DNA of 64,000 bases from Blautia obeum ATCC 29174 (GCF_025147765.1 NZ_CP102265.1:1551001-1615000); one strand, 5' to 3'; positions 50,006 to 59,591 are shown, counted from the stretch's first letter. Notes: generated by a model from the letters alone, not told the origin. Numbers and translations are program-made.

Positions 50006-51898
50006 ATGAGTGAATTCAAATTAACTACAGTGGAAGAATTTGAAGCTGCTACCGAAAGACTGTTAGAGACAGGCGCGAAGGTAGGCGCGGACGCATGGCA
50101 GTTTCGAGTAAAGAATCAGACTCCACACTGTAAGTTCGGTGAGCAGGGTATCTGTTGCCGAATCTGTGCTATGGGACCATGTCGTATTACACCTAAGGCT
50201 CCAAGAGGAGTTTGCGGATGCGATGCACACGGTATCGTAGGAAGAAACTTCCTGAAATTCACAGCTGGTGGTGCAGCTACTCACTCTGATCACGGTCGTG
50301 AAATCTGCCACACACTGTACTGCGCAAAAGAAGGCGGAAACTATCAGGTAAAAGATCCTGAAAAGCTGCTCCGCATCGCTAAAGAATGGGGCGTAGAAAC
50401 AGAAGGAAAAGACATTTATGATCTGGCTCACGAGATGGCTGAACTTGGCCTTATGGAATATGGTAAACCGTTCGGATACCAGAGATTCCTCGACAGAATG
50501 CCGGCTGGACAGAAAGAAAAACTTATCGAAAATGAAATCGCACCACGTGCGATCGACCGTGAAGTTGCAAGTTCTCTGCATATGACTCATATGGGATGTT
50601 CTTCTCTTCCGGAAGCACTTGTAAAACAGTCTCTCCGCTGCGGCCTTGCAGATGGATGGGGCGGTTCCATGATGGGAACAGAGTTCTCTGACGTACTTTT
50701 CGGAACTCCGAAGCCGATCGACACAGAAGCAAACCTTGGTGTTATGGTTGAAGAAAACGTAAACATCGTTGTACACGGACATGACCCGAGTCTTTCTGAA
50801 ATGATCTGTGAATATGCAGACAGCAAAGAAATGATCGATTATGCAAAATCCGTAGGAGCAAAAGGAATCACTGTTTCCGGTGTATGCTGTACTTCAAACG
50901 AAGTAGCAATGCGTCGTGGTATTCCAATGGCAGGTAACTTCCTGCAGCAGGAAAACGTTGTTCTGACAGGCGCCTGCGAAGCAATCGTAGTTGATGTTCA
51001 GTGTATCTTCCCTGCATTAGGACCTCTGAGCAAATGCTTCCATACAAAATTCGTTACAACTTCTCCGATCGCTCAGATGCCAGATTCTGAATTCATCAGA
51101 TTCAACGCTGAAACAGCTGGAGAAAATGCAAAAGCAATCGTTAAGATGGCTATCGATAACTTCAAGAACAGAAAACCAGAACTTGTACATATCCCGCAGC
51201 TGAAACAGAAAGCTACCGTTGGTTACTCTCTGGAAGCAATTGTAAAAGTTCTTGATGGTGTTACAAACTCTCAGGTTGATGTAACAGGAACAACAAAACC
51301 ATTACTTGAGTGTATCACTTCCGGTGTTATCCGTGGTGCTGTTGCTATGGTTGGATGTAACAACCCGAAAATCCGTCCTGACTATGCACATATCGAACTG
51401 ATGAAGAAATGTATCGCAAACGATATCGTTATCATCGCTTCCGGATGTTCCGCACAGGCAGCTGCAAAGGCTGGTCTGATGGACAAATCCGCAAGAGAAC
51501 TCTGCGGTGCAGGTCTGAAACGTGTATGTGAACTGGCTGATATCCCGCCTGTATTACATATGGGATCATGCGTAGATATTTCTCGTATGATGCTTCTGGC
51601 TGCTGAACTTGCAAAAGATTCAGGACTTCAGATCAACCAGCTTCCGGTAGTTGGATGTGCTCCTGAGTGGATGTCTGAAAAAGCTGTATCTATCGGTAAC
51701 TACGTAGTAGCTACTGGTATTGATACATTCCTTGGTGTTGATCCATACGTTTCCGGTTCTTCAGAGATGTGCGAACTTCTTACAGAAGGAACAAGAAAAT
51801 GGACAGGCGCAGCTTACACAGTAGAAACAGATATTGAGAAATTAGTTGATCTGATGATCGAAAGAATTGAAGAAAAGAGAACAGCATTAGGAATCTAA
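50006..51898 (+). CDS. acsA: Anaerobic CO dehydrogenase catalytic subunit
   Basis: 630 residues (cooS family). It reduces CO2 to CO on the Ni-Fe-S cluster C. The N-terminal cysteines 42, 50, 51, 54, 59, 70 and 72 supply clusters B and D. Cluster C ligands are read in HGHDPS, GVCCTSNE, CEAIVVDVQCIF, GCNNPKIRPD, SGCSAQAA and GSCVDISRM. AAAGGAGG precedes the ATG. The acs genes downstream make it the CODH part of the CODH/ACS complex, where CO passes by tunnel to AcsB. Confidence 0.96.
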   Translation: MSEFKLTTVEEFEAATERLLETGAKVGADAWQFRVKNQTPHCKFGEQGICCRICAMGPCRITPKAPRGVCGCDAHGIVGRNFLKFTAGGAATHSDHGREICHTLYCAKEGGNYQVKDPEKLLRIAKEWGVETEGKDIYDLAHEMAELGLMEYGKPFGYQRFLDRMPAGQKEKLIENEIAPRAIDREVASSLHMTHMGCSSLPEALVKQSLRCGLADGWGGSMMGTEFSDVLFGTPKPIDTEANLGVMVEENVNIVVHGHDPSLSEMICEYADSKEMIDYAKSVGAKGITVSGVCCTSNEVAMRRGIPMAGNFLQQENVVLTGACEAIVVDVQCIFPALGPLSKCFHTKFVTTSPIAQMPDSEFIRFNAETAGENAKAIVKMAIDNFKNRKPELVHIPQLKQKATVGYSLEAIVKVLDGVTNSQVDVTGTTKPLLECITSGVIRGAVAMVGCNNPKIRPDYAHIELMKKCIANDIVIIASGCSAQAAAKAGLMDKSARELCGAGLKRVCELADIPPVLHMGSCVDISRMMLLAAELAKDSGLQINQLPVVGCAPEWMSEKAVSIGNYVVATGIDTFLGVDPYVSGSSEMCELLTEGTRKWTGAAYTVETDIEKLVDLMIERIEEKRTALGI

Positions 51899-51942
51899 TC
51901 CGTTGTGATCTTAAAAATGTAATAAAAGGTGGATGACATAAA

Positions 51943-52716
51943 ATGAAAATAGCAGTTACAGGAAAAGGCGGCGTAGGCAAAACTACTTTTGCAGCAACGC
52001 TCGCGAGGTTGTATGCAGCAGAGGGCAGACCGGTACTTGCAGCAGATGTGGATCCGGATGCAAATCTTGGCCTGGCGCTGGGATTTGACGAGGAAACGCT
52101 GGATTCCATCGTACCAATCTCCAAAATGCGTAAGCTTGTGGAGGAACGTACAGGTGCGACAGCAGGAAATCAGTTCTATCATCTGAATCCGAAAGTAGAT
52201 GATATTCCGGATAAATATGGTAAGGTCTGCAATGGCGTGCGACTCCTTGTCCTGGGAACTGTCGAGACAGGCGGCGGCGGATGCGTATGTCCGGAACATG
52301 TAATGTTGAAACGTATTATCAACAATCTGGTACTGAGAAGAGAAGATGTGGTAATTCTTGATATGGAGGCCGGCCTGGAACATCTCGGCAGAGGAACCAC
52401 AGAGGGAGTTGACGCATTTATCGTAGTGATCGAACCAGGTGCAAGAAGCGTACAGACATACAAAAATGTCAAACGTCTTGCCAGTGATCTGGGTGTTGCT
52501 CAGGTCAAGGTTGTGGCAAACAAGGTAAGAAATGAGGAGGATGAGGAATTTATCCGTTCCAGAATCCCGGCAGAAGACCTTCTTGGCATGCTCCATTACA
52601 ACACGGAGGTTATAGATGCTGACCGTCAGGGAAAATCCCCTTATGATTTCAGTCAGACCGTAACAGCTGAGATCACAAAAATAAAAGAAAAGATTGATCA
52701 GAATTCAAATCTGTAA
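51943..52716 (+). CDS. CooC-type nickel-insertion ATPase, copy 2
   Basis: 257 residues. P-loop GKGGVGKTT (7-15); nickel-binding cysteines Cys114/Cys116 in GGGGCVCPEH; Walker B region DMEAGLEHLGRG. Its sequence is clearly different from copy 1. Being between acsA and acsB, it resembles AcsF-type ATPases, which may serve nickel insertion into acetyl-CoA synthase rather than CODH. This division of labour is inference. Confidence 0.88.
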   Translation: MKIAVTGKGGVGKTTFAATLARLYAAEGRPVLAADVDPDANLGLALGFDEETLDSIVPISKMRKLVEERTGATAGNQFYHLNPKVDDIPDKYGKVCNGVRLLVLGTVETGGGGCVCPEHVMLKRIINNLVLRREDVVILDMEAGLEHLGRGTTEGVDAFIVVIEPGARSVQTYKNVKRLASDLGVAQVKVVANKVRNEEDEEFIRSRIPAEDLLGMLHYNTEVIDADRQGKSPYDFSQTVTAEITKIKEKIDQNSNL

Positions 52717-52733
52717 AAACAGGAGGTATTAAG

Positions 52734-54863
52734 GTGACTTTATTTGATAGAGTTTTTAGCGGAAATGATGCTGTATTTGGTTTAACAGAGGGCGCTATCG
52801 ACGGAGCAATCGCTCAGTACGGCGAAGACAAAGCTGTCAGCTTCCCGAATACCGCATACAGCCTTCCATGTTACTACGCTGTAACAGGAACAAAAGTTAC
52901 AACTTTAAAAGAATTAAAAGAAGCTCTTGGTGTTGTTAAAACACTTATGACAAGAGAAAAAAGATTAAATGATGCATTTATGTCAGGTGTTGCTACAGCA
53001 CTCTGCGCAGAATTCATCGAAGTTCTGAAATATATCGATGGTGCAACACCATACGAAGAACCATGCTACGGACATCTTGCAGATGCAGTTATCCGTGAAC
53101 TTGGTGTACCGCTTGTAACAGGCGATATCCCTGGTGTAGCAGTAATCCTTGGATCTGCTCCTACAGTAGAAGAAGGCGTTGCTCTTGTTAAGAGTTATCA
53201 GGCACAGGGTATCCTGGTAACACTGGTTGGCGGAATCATCGACCAGGTTGCAGAAGCAGGAATGAAGACAGGTGCAAACGTACGTGTTATTCCGCTTGGA
53301 AAAGACGTTACAGCAGTTATCCATGTAGTATCTGTAGCTCTTCGTGCAGCTCTGATCTTCGGTAACGTAACACCTGGAGATGCAGGCACACTGATGAAAT
53401 ACACAATGGATCGTGTACCGGCATTCGTTAACGCATTCAAACCTCTGGATGATGTTATCGTAGCCTGTGGTGCAGGTGCTATCGCACTTGGATTCCCGGT
53501 TGTTACAAACGAAACAGAAAATATCTTCCGTGTACCAAAGAGCCTGATCGTTCAGGAAGACGTAAGCAAATTCAATGCTACATCTCTTGAAGCACGTGAC
53601 ATTAAGATCAAGATCACAAATATCGATATTCCGGTTGCATTCGCATCTGCATTCGAAGGTGAGATCATCCGTCGTAAAGATATGCAGGTTGAATTCGATG
53701 GTTCCCGTGTAGACTGTGCAGAGCTTGTACAGACATGTGACGCTTCTGAAGTAGAAGATCACAAGATCACAGTAGTAGGACCGGAAGTAGACGACATGGA
53801 ACTCGGAAGCAAGAACAGCATTGCATATGTTGTTAAAGTTGCAGGCAAGAACATGCAGCCTGACTTTGAGCCGGTTATCGAGCGTAAATTCCACAACTAC
53901 ATTAACTGTATCGAAGGTGTATATCATACAGGACAGCGTGATATGCAGCGTATCCGTATCAGCATTGATGCATTCAATGCAGGATTCAAGATCAAACACA
54001 TTGGTGAAGTTCTTTACGCATCTGTGAAAAATGAATTTGACGCAGTTGTTGATAAATGTGAAGTTGTTATTTATACAGATCCGGCAGAATGTACAAGAGT
54101 ACGTCACGAAGTTGCAATCCCGATCTTCGACAAACGTGATGAGCGTCTTGATACTCTGACAGATGAATCTGTAGATGTATATTACAGCTGTATCCTCTGT
54201 CAGGCATTCTCTCCAAGCCACGTATGTGTAGTAACACCAGAAAGACTTGGACTCTGTGGTGCCGTTTCATGGCTGGATGCAAAAGCAACACATCAGCTGG
54301 ATCCTAACGGACCTTGCCAGGTAATCACAAAAGAACGTCCGATCGATGAGAACCTTGGTTCTTACGAAGACGTTGATGAAGCAGTTCAGAAATTCTCACA
54401 GGGTGCTCTGGAACACGTTACACTGTACTCCATCATGCAGGATCCTATGACATCATGCGGATGCTTCGAGTGTATCTGTGGTATCGAACCATTCTCCAAC
54501 GGTGTTGTTATTGCAAACCGTGAGTATGCAGGCATGACTCCTCTTGGAATGACATTCCCGGAAATGGCATCCATGACAGGCGGCGGTGTTCAGACACCTG
54601 GATTCATGGGACATGGAAAACATTTCATTTCTTCCAAGAAATTCATGAAGGCTGAAGGCGGTATCGAGCGTATCGTATGGATGCCAAAAGAACTGAAAGA
54701 ATTCGTTGCTGAACGTCTGAACAAGACAGCTCAGGAACTTTACGGAATTGAAAACTTCACAGATATGATCGGTGATGAAACAGTAGCAACAGATCCGGAA
54801 GCACTGGTTGAATACCTTACAGAAAAAGGACATCCGGCACTGGCTATGGATCCGATGATGTAA
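52734..54863 (+). CDS. acsB: Acetyl-CoA synthase (CO-methylating), copy 1
   Basis: 709 residues. It joins CO, a methyl group from the corrinoid protein and CoA. The A-cluster cysteines are 486, 489, 498 and 508 (SCILCQAFSPSHVC, RLGLCG) for the 4Fe-4S cube with the bridging Cys489, and Cys575-Gly-Cys577 (TSCGCFE) for the distal nickel. Each number is exactly 20 below the Moorella AcsB one. Start is GTG with AGGAGG upstream. A second copy follows after a structured 200-base spacer. Confidence 0.96.
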   Translation: MTLFDRVFSGNDAVFGLTEGAIDGAIAQYGEDKAVSFPNTAYSLPCYYAVTGTKVTTLKELKEALGVVKTLMTREKRLNDAFMSGVATALCAEFIEVLKYIDGATPYEEPCYGHLADAVIRELGVPLVTGDIPGVAVILGSAPTVEEGVALVKSYQAQGILVTLVGGIIDQVAEAGMKTGANVRVIPLGKDVTAVIHVVSVALRAALIFGNVTPGDAGTLMKYTMDRVPAFVNAFKPLDDVIVACGAGAIALGFPVVTNETENIFRVPKSLIVQEDVSKFNATSLEARDIKIKITNIDIPVAFASAFEGEIIRRKDMQVEFDGSRVDCAELVQTCDASEVEDHKITVVGPEVDDMELGSKNSIAYVVKVAGKNMQPDFEPVIERKFHNYINCIEGVYHTGQRDMQRIRISIDAFNAGFKIKHIGEVLYASVKNEFDAVVDKCEVVIYTDPAECTRVRHEVAIPIFDKRDERLDTLTDESVDVYYSCILCQAFSPSHVCVVTPERLGLCGAVSWLDAKATHQLDPNGPCQVITKERPIDENLGSYEDVDEAVQKFSQGALEHVTLYSIMQDPMTSCGCFECICGIEPFSNGVVIANREYAGMTPLGMTFPEMASMTGGGVQTPGFMGHGKHFISSKKFMKAEGGIERIVWMPKELKEFVAERLNKTAQELYGIENFTDMIGDETVATDPEALVEYLTEKGHPALAMDPMM

Positions 54864-55040
54864 CTCCCGCAAAGGAAATGAATGCTCGCATTCATTTCCT
54901 GGGGAGTTAACCCTGAGTTTTGAACTGCGACGTAAAGCTGTTGCAAACAGCGGGTTGCGGAAAAATTCAGGGTTTGTAACTTACGCAAACATGAAATGCT
55001 TCGCAGGGAACGCGGCTTTGTAAACATTTCAGGTTTAATA
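54861..55040 (+). other. Structured spacer between the two acsB copies
   Basis: Hairpin 1 spans the acsB stop: TAACTCCC (54861-54868) with GGGAGTTA (54902-54909), and inside it AGGAAATGAATG (54873-54884) with CATTCATTTCCT (54889-54900), perfect around CTCG. Hairpin 2 has CCCTGA/TCAGGG ends with an inner GCTGTT/AACAGC. Hairpin 3 pairs TGAAATG with CATTTCA up to about 55040. No T run follows. It may stabilise mRNA, slow transcription or reflect repeat insertion. Confidence 0.7.
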
Positions 55041-55063
55041 AATCAAAGAGTGGAGATGTGCAC

Positions 55064-57190
55064 ATGTTAATCAACAGAATCTTTAATGGAAATGATGCAG
55101 TATATGGCCTGACCGTCAATGCTGTGGACGAAGCAGTCAAAGAACATGGCGCAGACAAACCAGTGGGCTTTCCCCATACGGCATATTGCCTGCCATGTTA
55201 TTACGCAGTAACAGGCGTAAAGGTCAAAACATTGGGAGAATTAAAAGAGGCCCTGGGCGTTGTAAAGACACTCATGACCAGAAATCATGAGCTGGACGAC
55301 GCACTGATGTCAGGGGTAGCAACCGCACTCTGCGCAGAATTTATTGAAGCTCTGAAATATCTGGATGGAGCGGAACCATACAGCGAGCCGTGTTATGGAC
55401 ATCTTGCAGATTCAATTATCCGTGAGCTTGGAGTACCGCTTGTAACGGGTGATATCCCTGGCGTTGCTGTTATCCTTGGATCAGCTCCGACTGCACAGGA
55501 AGGTGTTGATCTGATCAAGAGTTATCAGAAACAGGGTATTCTTGTAACACTGGTTGGTGGTATTATCGATCAGGCAACAGAACTTGGACTGAAGATGGGG
55601 TATAATGTAAGAATCGTACCACTTGGCAAAGATGTAACATCTGTTATTCATGTAGTATCTGTGGCAATCCGTGCAGCACTGATCTTTGGTAATGTAACAC
55701 CTGGAGATGCCGGCGCATTGCTTACATATACAAAGGACAGAGTTCCGGCTTTTGTAAATGCTTTCAAACCAATTGATGATGTCATTCTTGCGGCAGGTGC
55801 AGGCGCAATCAAACTCGGCTTCCCGGTTATTTCCAATGAAGATGAGAATATCGTAGAAGTTCCGGGCGCATTGATCGCATGCCCGGATGTGGCTGATTTC
55901 AATAAGGTTTCACTTGAAGCAAGGGGTATCAAGATCAAAATTACAGATATTGATATTCCGGTTGCATTTGCATCTGCATTTGAAGGTGAGATCATCCGTC
56001 GTAAAGATATGCAGGTTGAGTTTGATGGTTCACGTGTAGACTGTGCAGAACTTGTACAGACAAAGAATATGGATGAAGTAGAAGACCACAAGATCACAGT
56101 TGTAGGTCCTGAGGTAGATACTTTTGAAGAAGGCAGTAAACACAGCCTTGCTTATGTAGTTGAAGTTGCAGGTAAGAAGATGCAGCCTGACTTTGAACCG
56201 GTTATCGAACGTAAATTCCACAACTACATTAACTGTATTGAGGGAGTTTATCACACCGGCCAGAGGGATATGTTCCGTATCCGAATCAGCAAAGATGCAT
56301 TCAATGCCGGATTCCGTGCAAAACATTTTGGTGAAGTGCTTTATGCACAGGTCAAAAATGAATTTGAAGCAGTTGTTGATAAATGTGCGGTTACAATTTA
56401 CACAGATCCTGCAGAATGTACCAGAATCCGTCATGAAGTTGCAATCCCGACATTTGACAGACGAGACGAACGTCTGGATACTCTGACAGATGAATCTGTA
56501 GATGTATATTACAGCTGTATCCTCTGTCAGGCATTTTCTCCAAGTCATGTATGTGTAGTAACACCAGAAAGACTTGGACTTTGCGGTGCCGTTTCATGGC
56601 TGGATGCAAAAGCAACACATGAACTGGATCCGAACGGACCATGCCAGGTGATCACAAAAGAACGTCCGATCGACGAGAATCTTGGCTCTTATGAAGATGT
56701 AGATGAAGCAGTTCAGAAATTCTCACAGGGAGCTCTGGAACATGTTACACTGTATTCTATCATGCAGGATCCTATGACATCCTGTGGATGTTTCGAATGT
56801 ATCTGCGGAATTGAGCCGTTCTCTAACGGCGTTGTTATTGCAAACCGTGAGTATGCAGGTATGACACCGCTCGGAATGACATTCCCGGAGATGGCATCCA
56901 TGACAGGTGGTGGTGTTCAGACACCTGGATTTATGGGCCATGGAAAACATTTCATTTCTTCCAAGAAATTCATGAAGGCTGAAGGCGGTATTGAGCGTAT
57001 CGTATGGATGCCGAAGGAGCTGAAAGATACTGTAGCAGAACGTCTGAACAAGACAGCACAGGAACTTTACGGAATTGAAAACTTCACAGATATGATCGGT
57101 GATGAGACAGTTGCAACAGATCCGGAAGCGCTTGTAGAATTTTTAACAGAAAAAGGCCATCCAGCCTTGTCAATGGACCCAATGATGTAG
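55064..57190 (+). CDS. acsB: Acetyl-CoA synthase (CO-methylating), copy 2
   Basis: 708 residues. All A-cluster cysteines are kept (485, 488, 497, 507, 574, 576). The second half is almost the same as copy 1 (only a few changes from DERLDTLTD to the end), while the first half differs at roughly a quarter of positions. ATG 55064 is chosen, with GTGGAG eight bases upstream; the GTG two codons earlier is too close to that site. Both copies look active. They may be differently expressed, or be kept alike by gene conversion. Confidence 0.94.
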   Translation: MLINRIFNGNDAVYGLTVNAVDEAVKEHGADKPVGFPHTAYCLPCYYAVTGVKVKTLGELKEALGVVKTLMTRNHELDDALMSGVATALCAEFIEALKYLDGAEPYSEPCYGHLADSIIRELGVPLVTGDIPGVAVILGSAPTAQEGVDLIKSYQKQGILVTLVGGIIDQATELGLKMGYNVRIVPLGKDVTSVIHVVSVAIRAALIFGNVTPGDAGALLTYTKDRVPAFVNAFKPIDDVILAAGAGAIKLGFPVISNEDENIVEVPGALIACPDVADFNKVSLEARGIKIKITDIDIPVAFASAFEGEIIRRKDMQVEFDGSRVDCAELVQTKNMDEVEDHKITVVGPEVDTFEEGSKHSLAYVVEVAGKKMQPDFEPVIERKFHNYINCIEGVYHTGQRDMFRIRISKDAFNAGFRAKHFGEVLYAQVKNEFEAVVDKCAVTIYTDPAECTRIRHEVAIPTFDRRDERLDTLTDESVDVYYSCILCQAFSPSHVCVVTPERLGLCGAVSWLDAKATHELDPNGPCQVITKERPIDENLGSYEDVDEAVQKFSQGALEHVTLYSIMQDPMTSCGCFECICGIEPFSNGVVIANREYAGMTPLGMTFPEMASMTGGGVQTPGFMGHGKHFISSKKFMKAEGGIERIVWMPKELKDTVAERLNKTAQELYGIENFTDMIGDETVATDPEALVEFLTEKGHPALSMDPMM

Positions 57191-57196
57191 TATAAT
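57167..57196 (+). promoter_or_regulatory. Internal promoter before acsD
   Basis: TTGTCA (57167-57172) within the last codons of acsB copy 2, 18-base spacer, TATAAT (57191-57196) just after its stop. The matching place in copy 1 reads differently, so only the second copy carries this promoter. Confidence 0.6.
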
Positions 57197-57232
57197 ATAT
57201 ACGTTTATTAATTAAGAGGAGGCTTATGAGAA

Positions 57233-58174
57233 ATGCCGTTTAATCAGAAACCACAGAAATTTAACGCAAAGATCAACTCTGTCACAATCGGTAACGGAGA
57301 CAAGACTGTGACTATCGGAGGAGAAAACTCCTTCCCATTTTATAGCTTTGATGCACCAACAGAAAACGCACCGAAGATCGGTGTTGAGATTTCTGACCTT
57401 GGACTGGACGAATTTTCCGAAGGCGTAAAAGCTTACTATGAAGGTGCAACTACTATGGCTGATATCGCTAAAAAAGCAGCAGCTATAGAAGGTGCAGATT
57501 TTGTTGCCCTGATTCTGGATGGTGGAGACCCGAATGGAGCAAACAAATCTGTTGAAGAACTTATCGGGGTTGTTAAAGAAGTAGCAGATGCTATCGACTG
57601 TCCACTGGTTGTAGAAGGCTGCAAGAACGTAGAGAAGGATGCGGAACTTCTCCCGAAAGTTGCAGAAGTACTTCAGGGAAGAAATGCACTTCTTCTTTCC
57701 GAAAAAGAAGAAAACTACAAAGCAATCGGTGCAGCAGCAGGTCTTGCTTATAATCAGATCGTTGGTGCTGAATCAGCCGTTGATATCAACCTTGCAAAAC
57801 AGCTGAACGTTGTTACTACACAGCTTGGTGTTGATGCGAAGAAGATCGTTATGAACATCGGTAGTGCAGCAGCTGGTTACGGATATGAGTACGTAGTATC
57901 TACTATGGACCGTATCAAAGGTGCAGCATTAGGACAGAACGACAATATGCTGCAGATGCCTATTATTACACCTGTATCCGCAGAGACATGGGCAGTTAAA
58001 GAAGCAACAGCTTCTGAAGCTGATATGCCTGAATGGGGATCAGCAGATGAGCGTGGAATCGATATGGAAGTTATGACTGCTGCAGCTGACCTTGCAGCTG
58101 GTTCTGATGCCGTAATCTTAAGACATCCGGAATCAATTAAGACTATTTCCAAAATGATCAAAGCACTTGTGTAA
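57233..58174 (+). CDS. acsD: Corrinoid iron-sulfur protein small subunit (acetyl-CoA decarbonylase delta)
   Basis: 313 residues, a TIM-barrel partner of AcsC. It starts MPFNQKPQKFNAKINSVTIG and has DFVALILDGGDPNG, CPLVVEGC and QMPIITPVSAETWAVKEA. With AcsC it carries the cobamide that takes methyl from methyl-THF and gives it to AcsB. AGAGGAGG lies before the ATG. Confidence 0.94.
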   Translation: MPFNQKPQKFNAKINSVTIGNGDKTVTIGGENSFPFYSFDAPTENAPKIGVEISDLGLDEFSEGVKAYYEGATTMADIAKKAAAIEGADFVALILDGGDPNGANKSVEELIGVVKEVADAIDCPLVVEGCKNVEKDAELLPKVAEVLQGRNALLLSEKEENYKAIGAAAGLAYNQIVGAESAVDINLAKQLNVVTTQLGVDAKKIVMNIGSAAAGYGYEYVVSTMDRIKGAALGQNDNMLQMPIITPVSAETWAVKEATASEADMPEWGSADERGIDMEVMTAAADLAAGSDAVILRHPESIKTISKMIKALV

Positions 58175-58196
58175 ATAATAGGAGGAATAATTAGCT

Positions 58197-59543
58197 ATGG
58201 CACTGAATGGTATTCAGATTTTTAAATTAACACCAAAGAAAAACTGTAAGGAATGTGGATGTCCGACATGTATGGCTTTCTCCATGAAAGTTGCACAGGG
58301 CGCAATGAAAATTGAACAGTGTCCACATATGTCTGACGAAGCACTGGCTTCCCTTTCTGAGGCAACTGCTCCGCCGATGAAGACAATCAAGATCGGAACA
58401 GGCGATGCAGAGTTCACACTCGGTGGAGAAACTGTTCTGTTCAGACATGAAAAAACATTTGTAAGCAAACCAAGATATGCTGTATCTCTCTGCACATGCA
58501 TGGATGATGCAGAAGTTGAGGCTAAACTTGCAGAAATCCCACATGTAGACTATGACCGTATCGGTGAAAGAATGCATGTAGAACTTGTATACGTGAACTG
58601 CGATGCAGAAGCAGATGCTGCCAAATATACAGCACTTGTAGAAAAAGCAAAAGGTCTGGGAAGAACTCTGATTCTTGGATGCACAGATCCTGAAATCGCA
58701 AAAGCAGCTCTTGAAGTATGCAAAGATGGCAAACCGGTTCTTAACGGAGCAAACGCTTCCAACTATGAAGCAATGAATGCTGTTGCAACAGAAGCAGGAG
58801 TAGTTCTTGGAGTATCCGGAAAAGACATCAACGAGCTTTACGATACCGTAGCAGCTCTTGAAAAACTTGGCAACAAAAACCTTGTTCTTGATACAACAGG
58901 TGCTGACATCAAAGAAACATTTGCAAATACTGTAATGGTTCGTCGTGCAGCTCTGAAAGATCAGGACAGAACATTTGGATATCCATCCATCGTTAACCTG
59001 GTTAAACTTGCCAAAGGTGATCATCATTTACAGGCAGCACTTGCTTCCGTATTTACAATGAAATATGGTTCCATCATCGTTATGGAACAGATGACATATG
59101 CAGAGGCTCTTCCACTGTTTGGTCTTCGTCAGAACGTTTATACTGATCCACAGAAACCGATGAAAGTAGAGCCGGGTATCTACCCACTCAACGGTGCAGA
59201 TGAGAATTCTCTCGTTGTTACAACCGTAGACTTTGCTCTTACATACTTCGTAGTTTCTGGTGAACTGGAACGTTCCGGTGTACCGCTTAATCTGGTTATC
59301 AACGATGCAGGCGGACTTTCCGTACTGACATCCTGGGCAGCTGGTAAATTCTCCAGCACCAGCATTTCTGAGTACATCAAGACAGAAGTTGAGCCGAAAG
59401 TAAAATGCCGTAAACTCGTTATCCCTGGTAAAGTAGCTGTTCTTAAGGGCGACCTTGAAGCAAAACTTCCGGGATGGGAGATCATTGTAGGACCTAGAGA
59501 AGCAGTTCAGCTTGTGAAATTCTTAAAAGATATGCAGGCATAA
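58197..59543 (+). CDS. acsC: Corrinoid iron-sulfur protein large subunit (acetyl-CoA decarbonylase gamma)
   Basis: 448 residues. The N-terminal cluster motif is Cys17-x2-Cys20-x4-Cys25-x16-Cys42 (NCKECGCPTCMAF, QCPH), then a TIM barrel and a C-terminal cobamide-binding domain (NDAGGLSVLTSWAAGKFS). The 4Fe-4S cluster feeds electrons for Co(I) repair. It is co-transcribed with acsD, 22 bases apart. Confidence 0.95.
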   Translation: MALNGIQIFKLTPKKNCKECGCPTCMAFSMKVAQGAMKIEQCPHMSDEALASLSEATAPPMKTIKIGTGDAEFTLGGETVLFRHEKTFVSKPRYAVSLCTCMDDAEVEAKLAEIPHVDYDRIGERMHVELVYVNCDAEADAAKYTALVEKAKGLGRTLILGCTDPEIAKAALEVCKDGKPVLNGANASNYEAMNAVATEAGVVLGVSGKDINELYDTVAALEKLGNKNLVLDTTGADIKETFANTVMVRRAALKDQDRTFGYPSIVNLVKLAKGDHHLQAALASVFTMKYGSIIVMEQMTYAEALPLFGLRQNVYTDPQKPMKVEPGIYPLNGADENSLVVTTVDFALTYFVVSGELERSGVPLNLVINDAGGLSVLTSWAAGKFSSTSISEYIKTEVEPKVKCRKLVIPGKVAVLKGDLEAKLPGWEIIVGPREAVQLVKFLKDMQA

Positions 59544-59564
59544 GTCGGCATAAAATATAATTTT

Positions 59565-59591
59565 TCTCAGGGAGGAGGAAACTCCCTGAGA
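59565..59591 (+). promoter_or_regulatory. Hairpin between acsC and acsE
   Basis: TCTCAGGGAG (59565-59574) pairs with CTCCCTGAGA (59582-59591), perfect, loop GAGGAAA; no T run, so likely a processing or stability element. Confidence 0.6.

Noticed and set aside
52983..54221. Long minus-strand frame opposite acsB copy 1, and a similar one in copy 2
   Set aside because: Both are mirror frames of a highly expressed gene with biased codons; the encoded sequence is Cys/Phe/Tyr-rich and unlike any protein.
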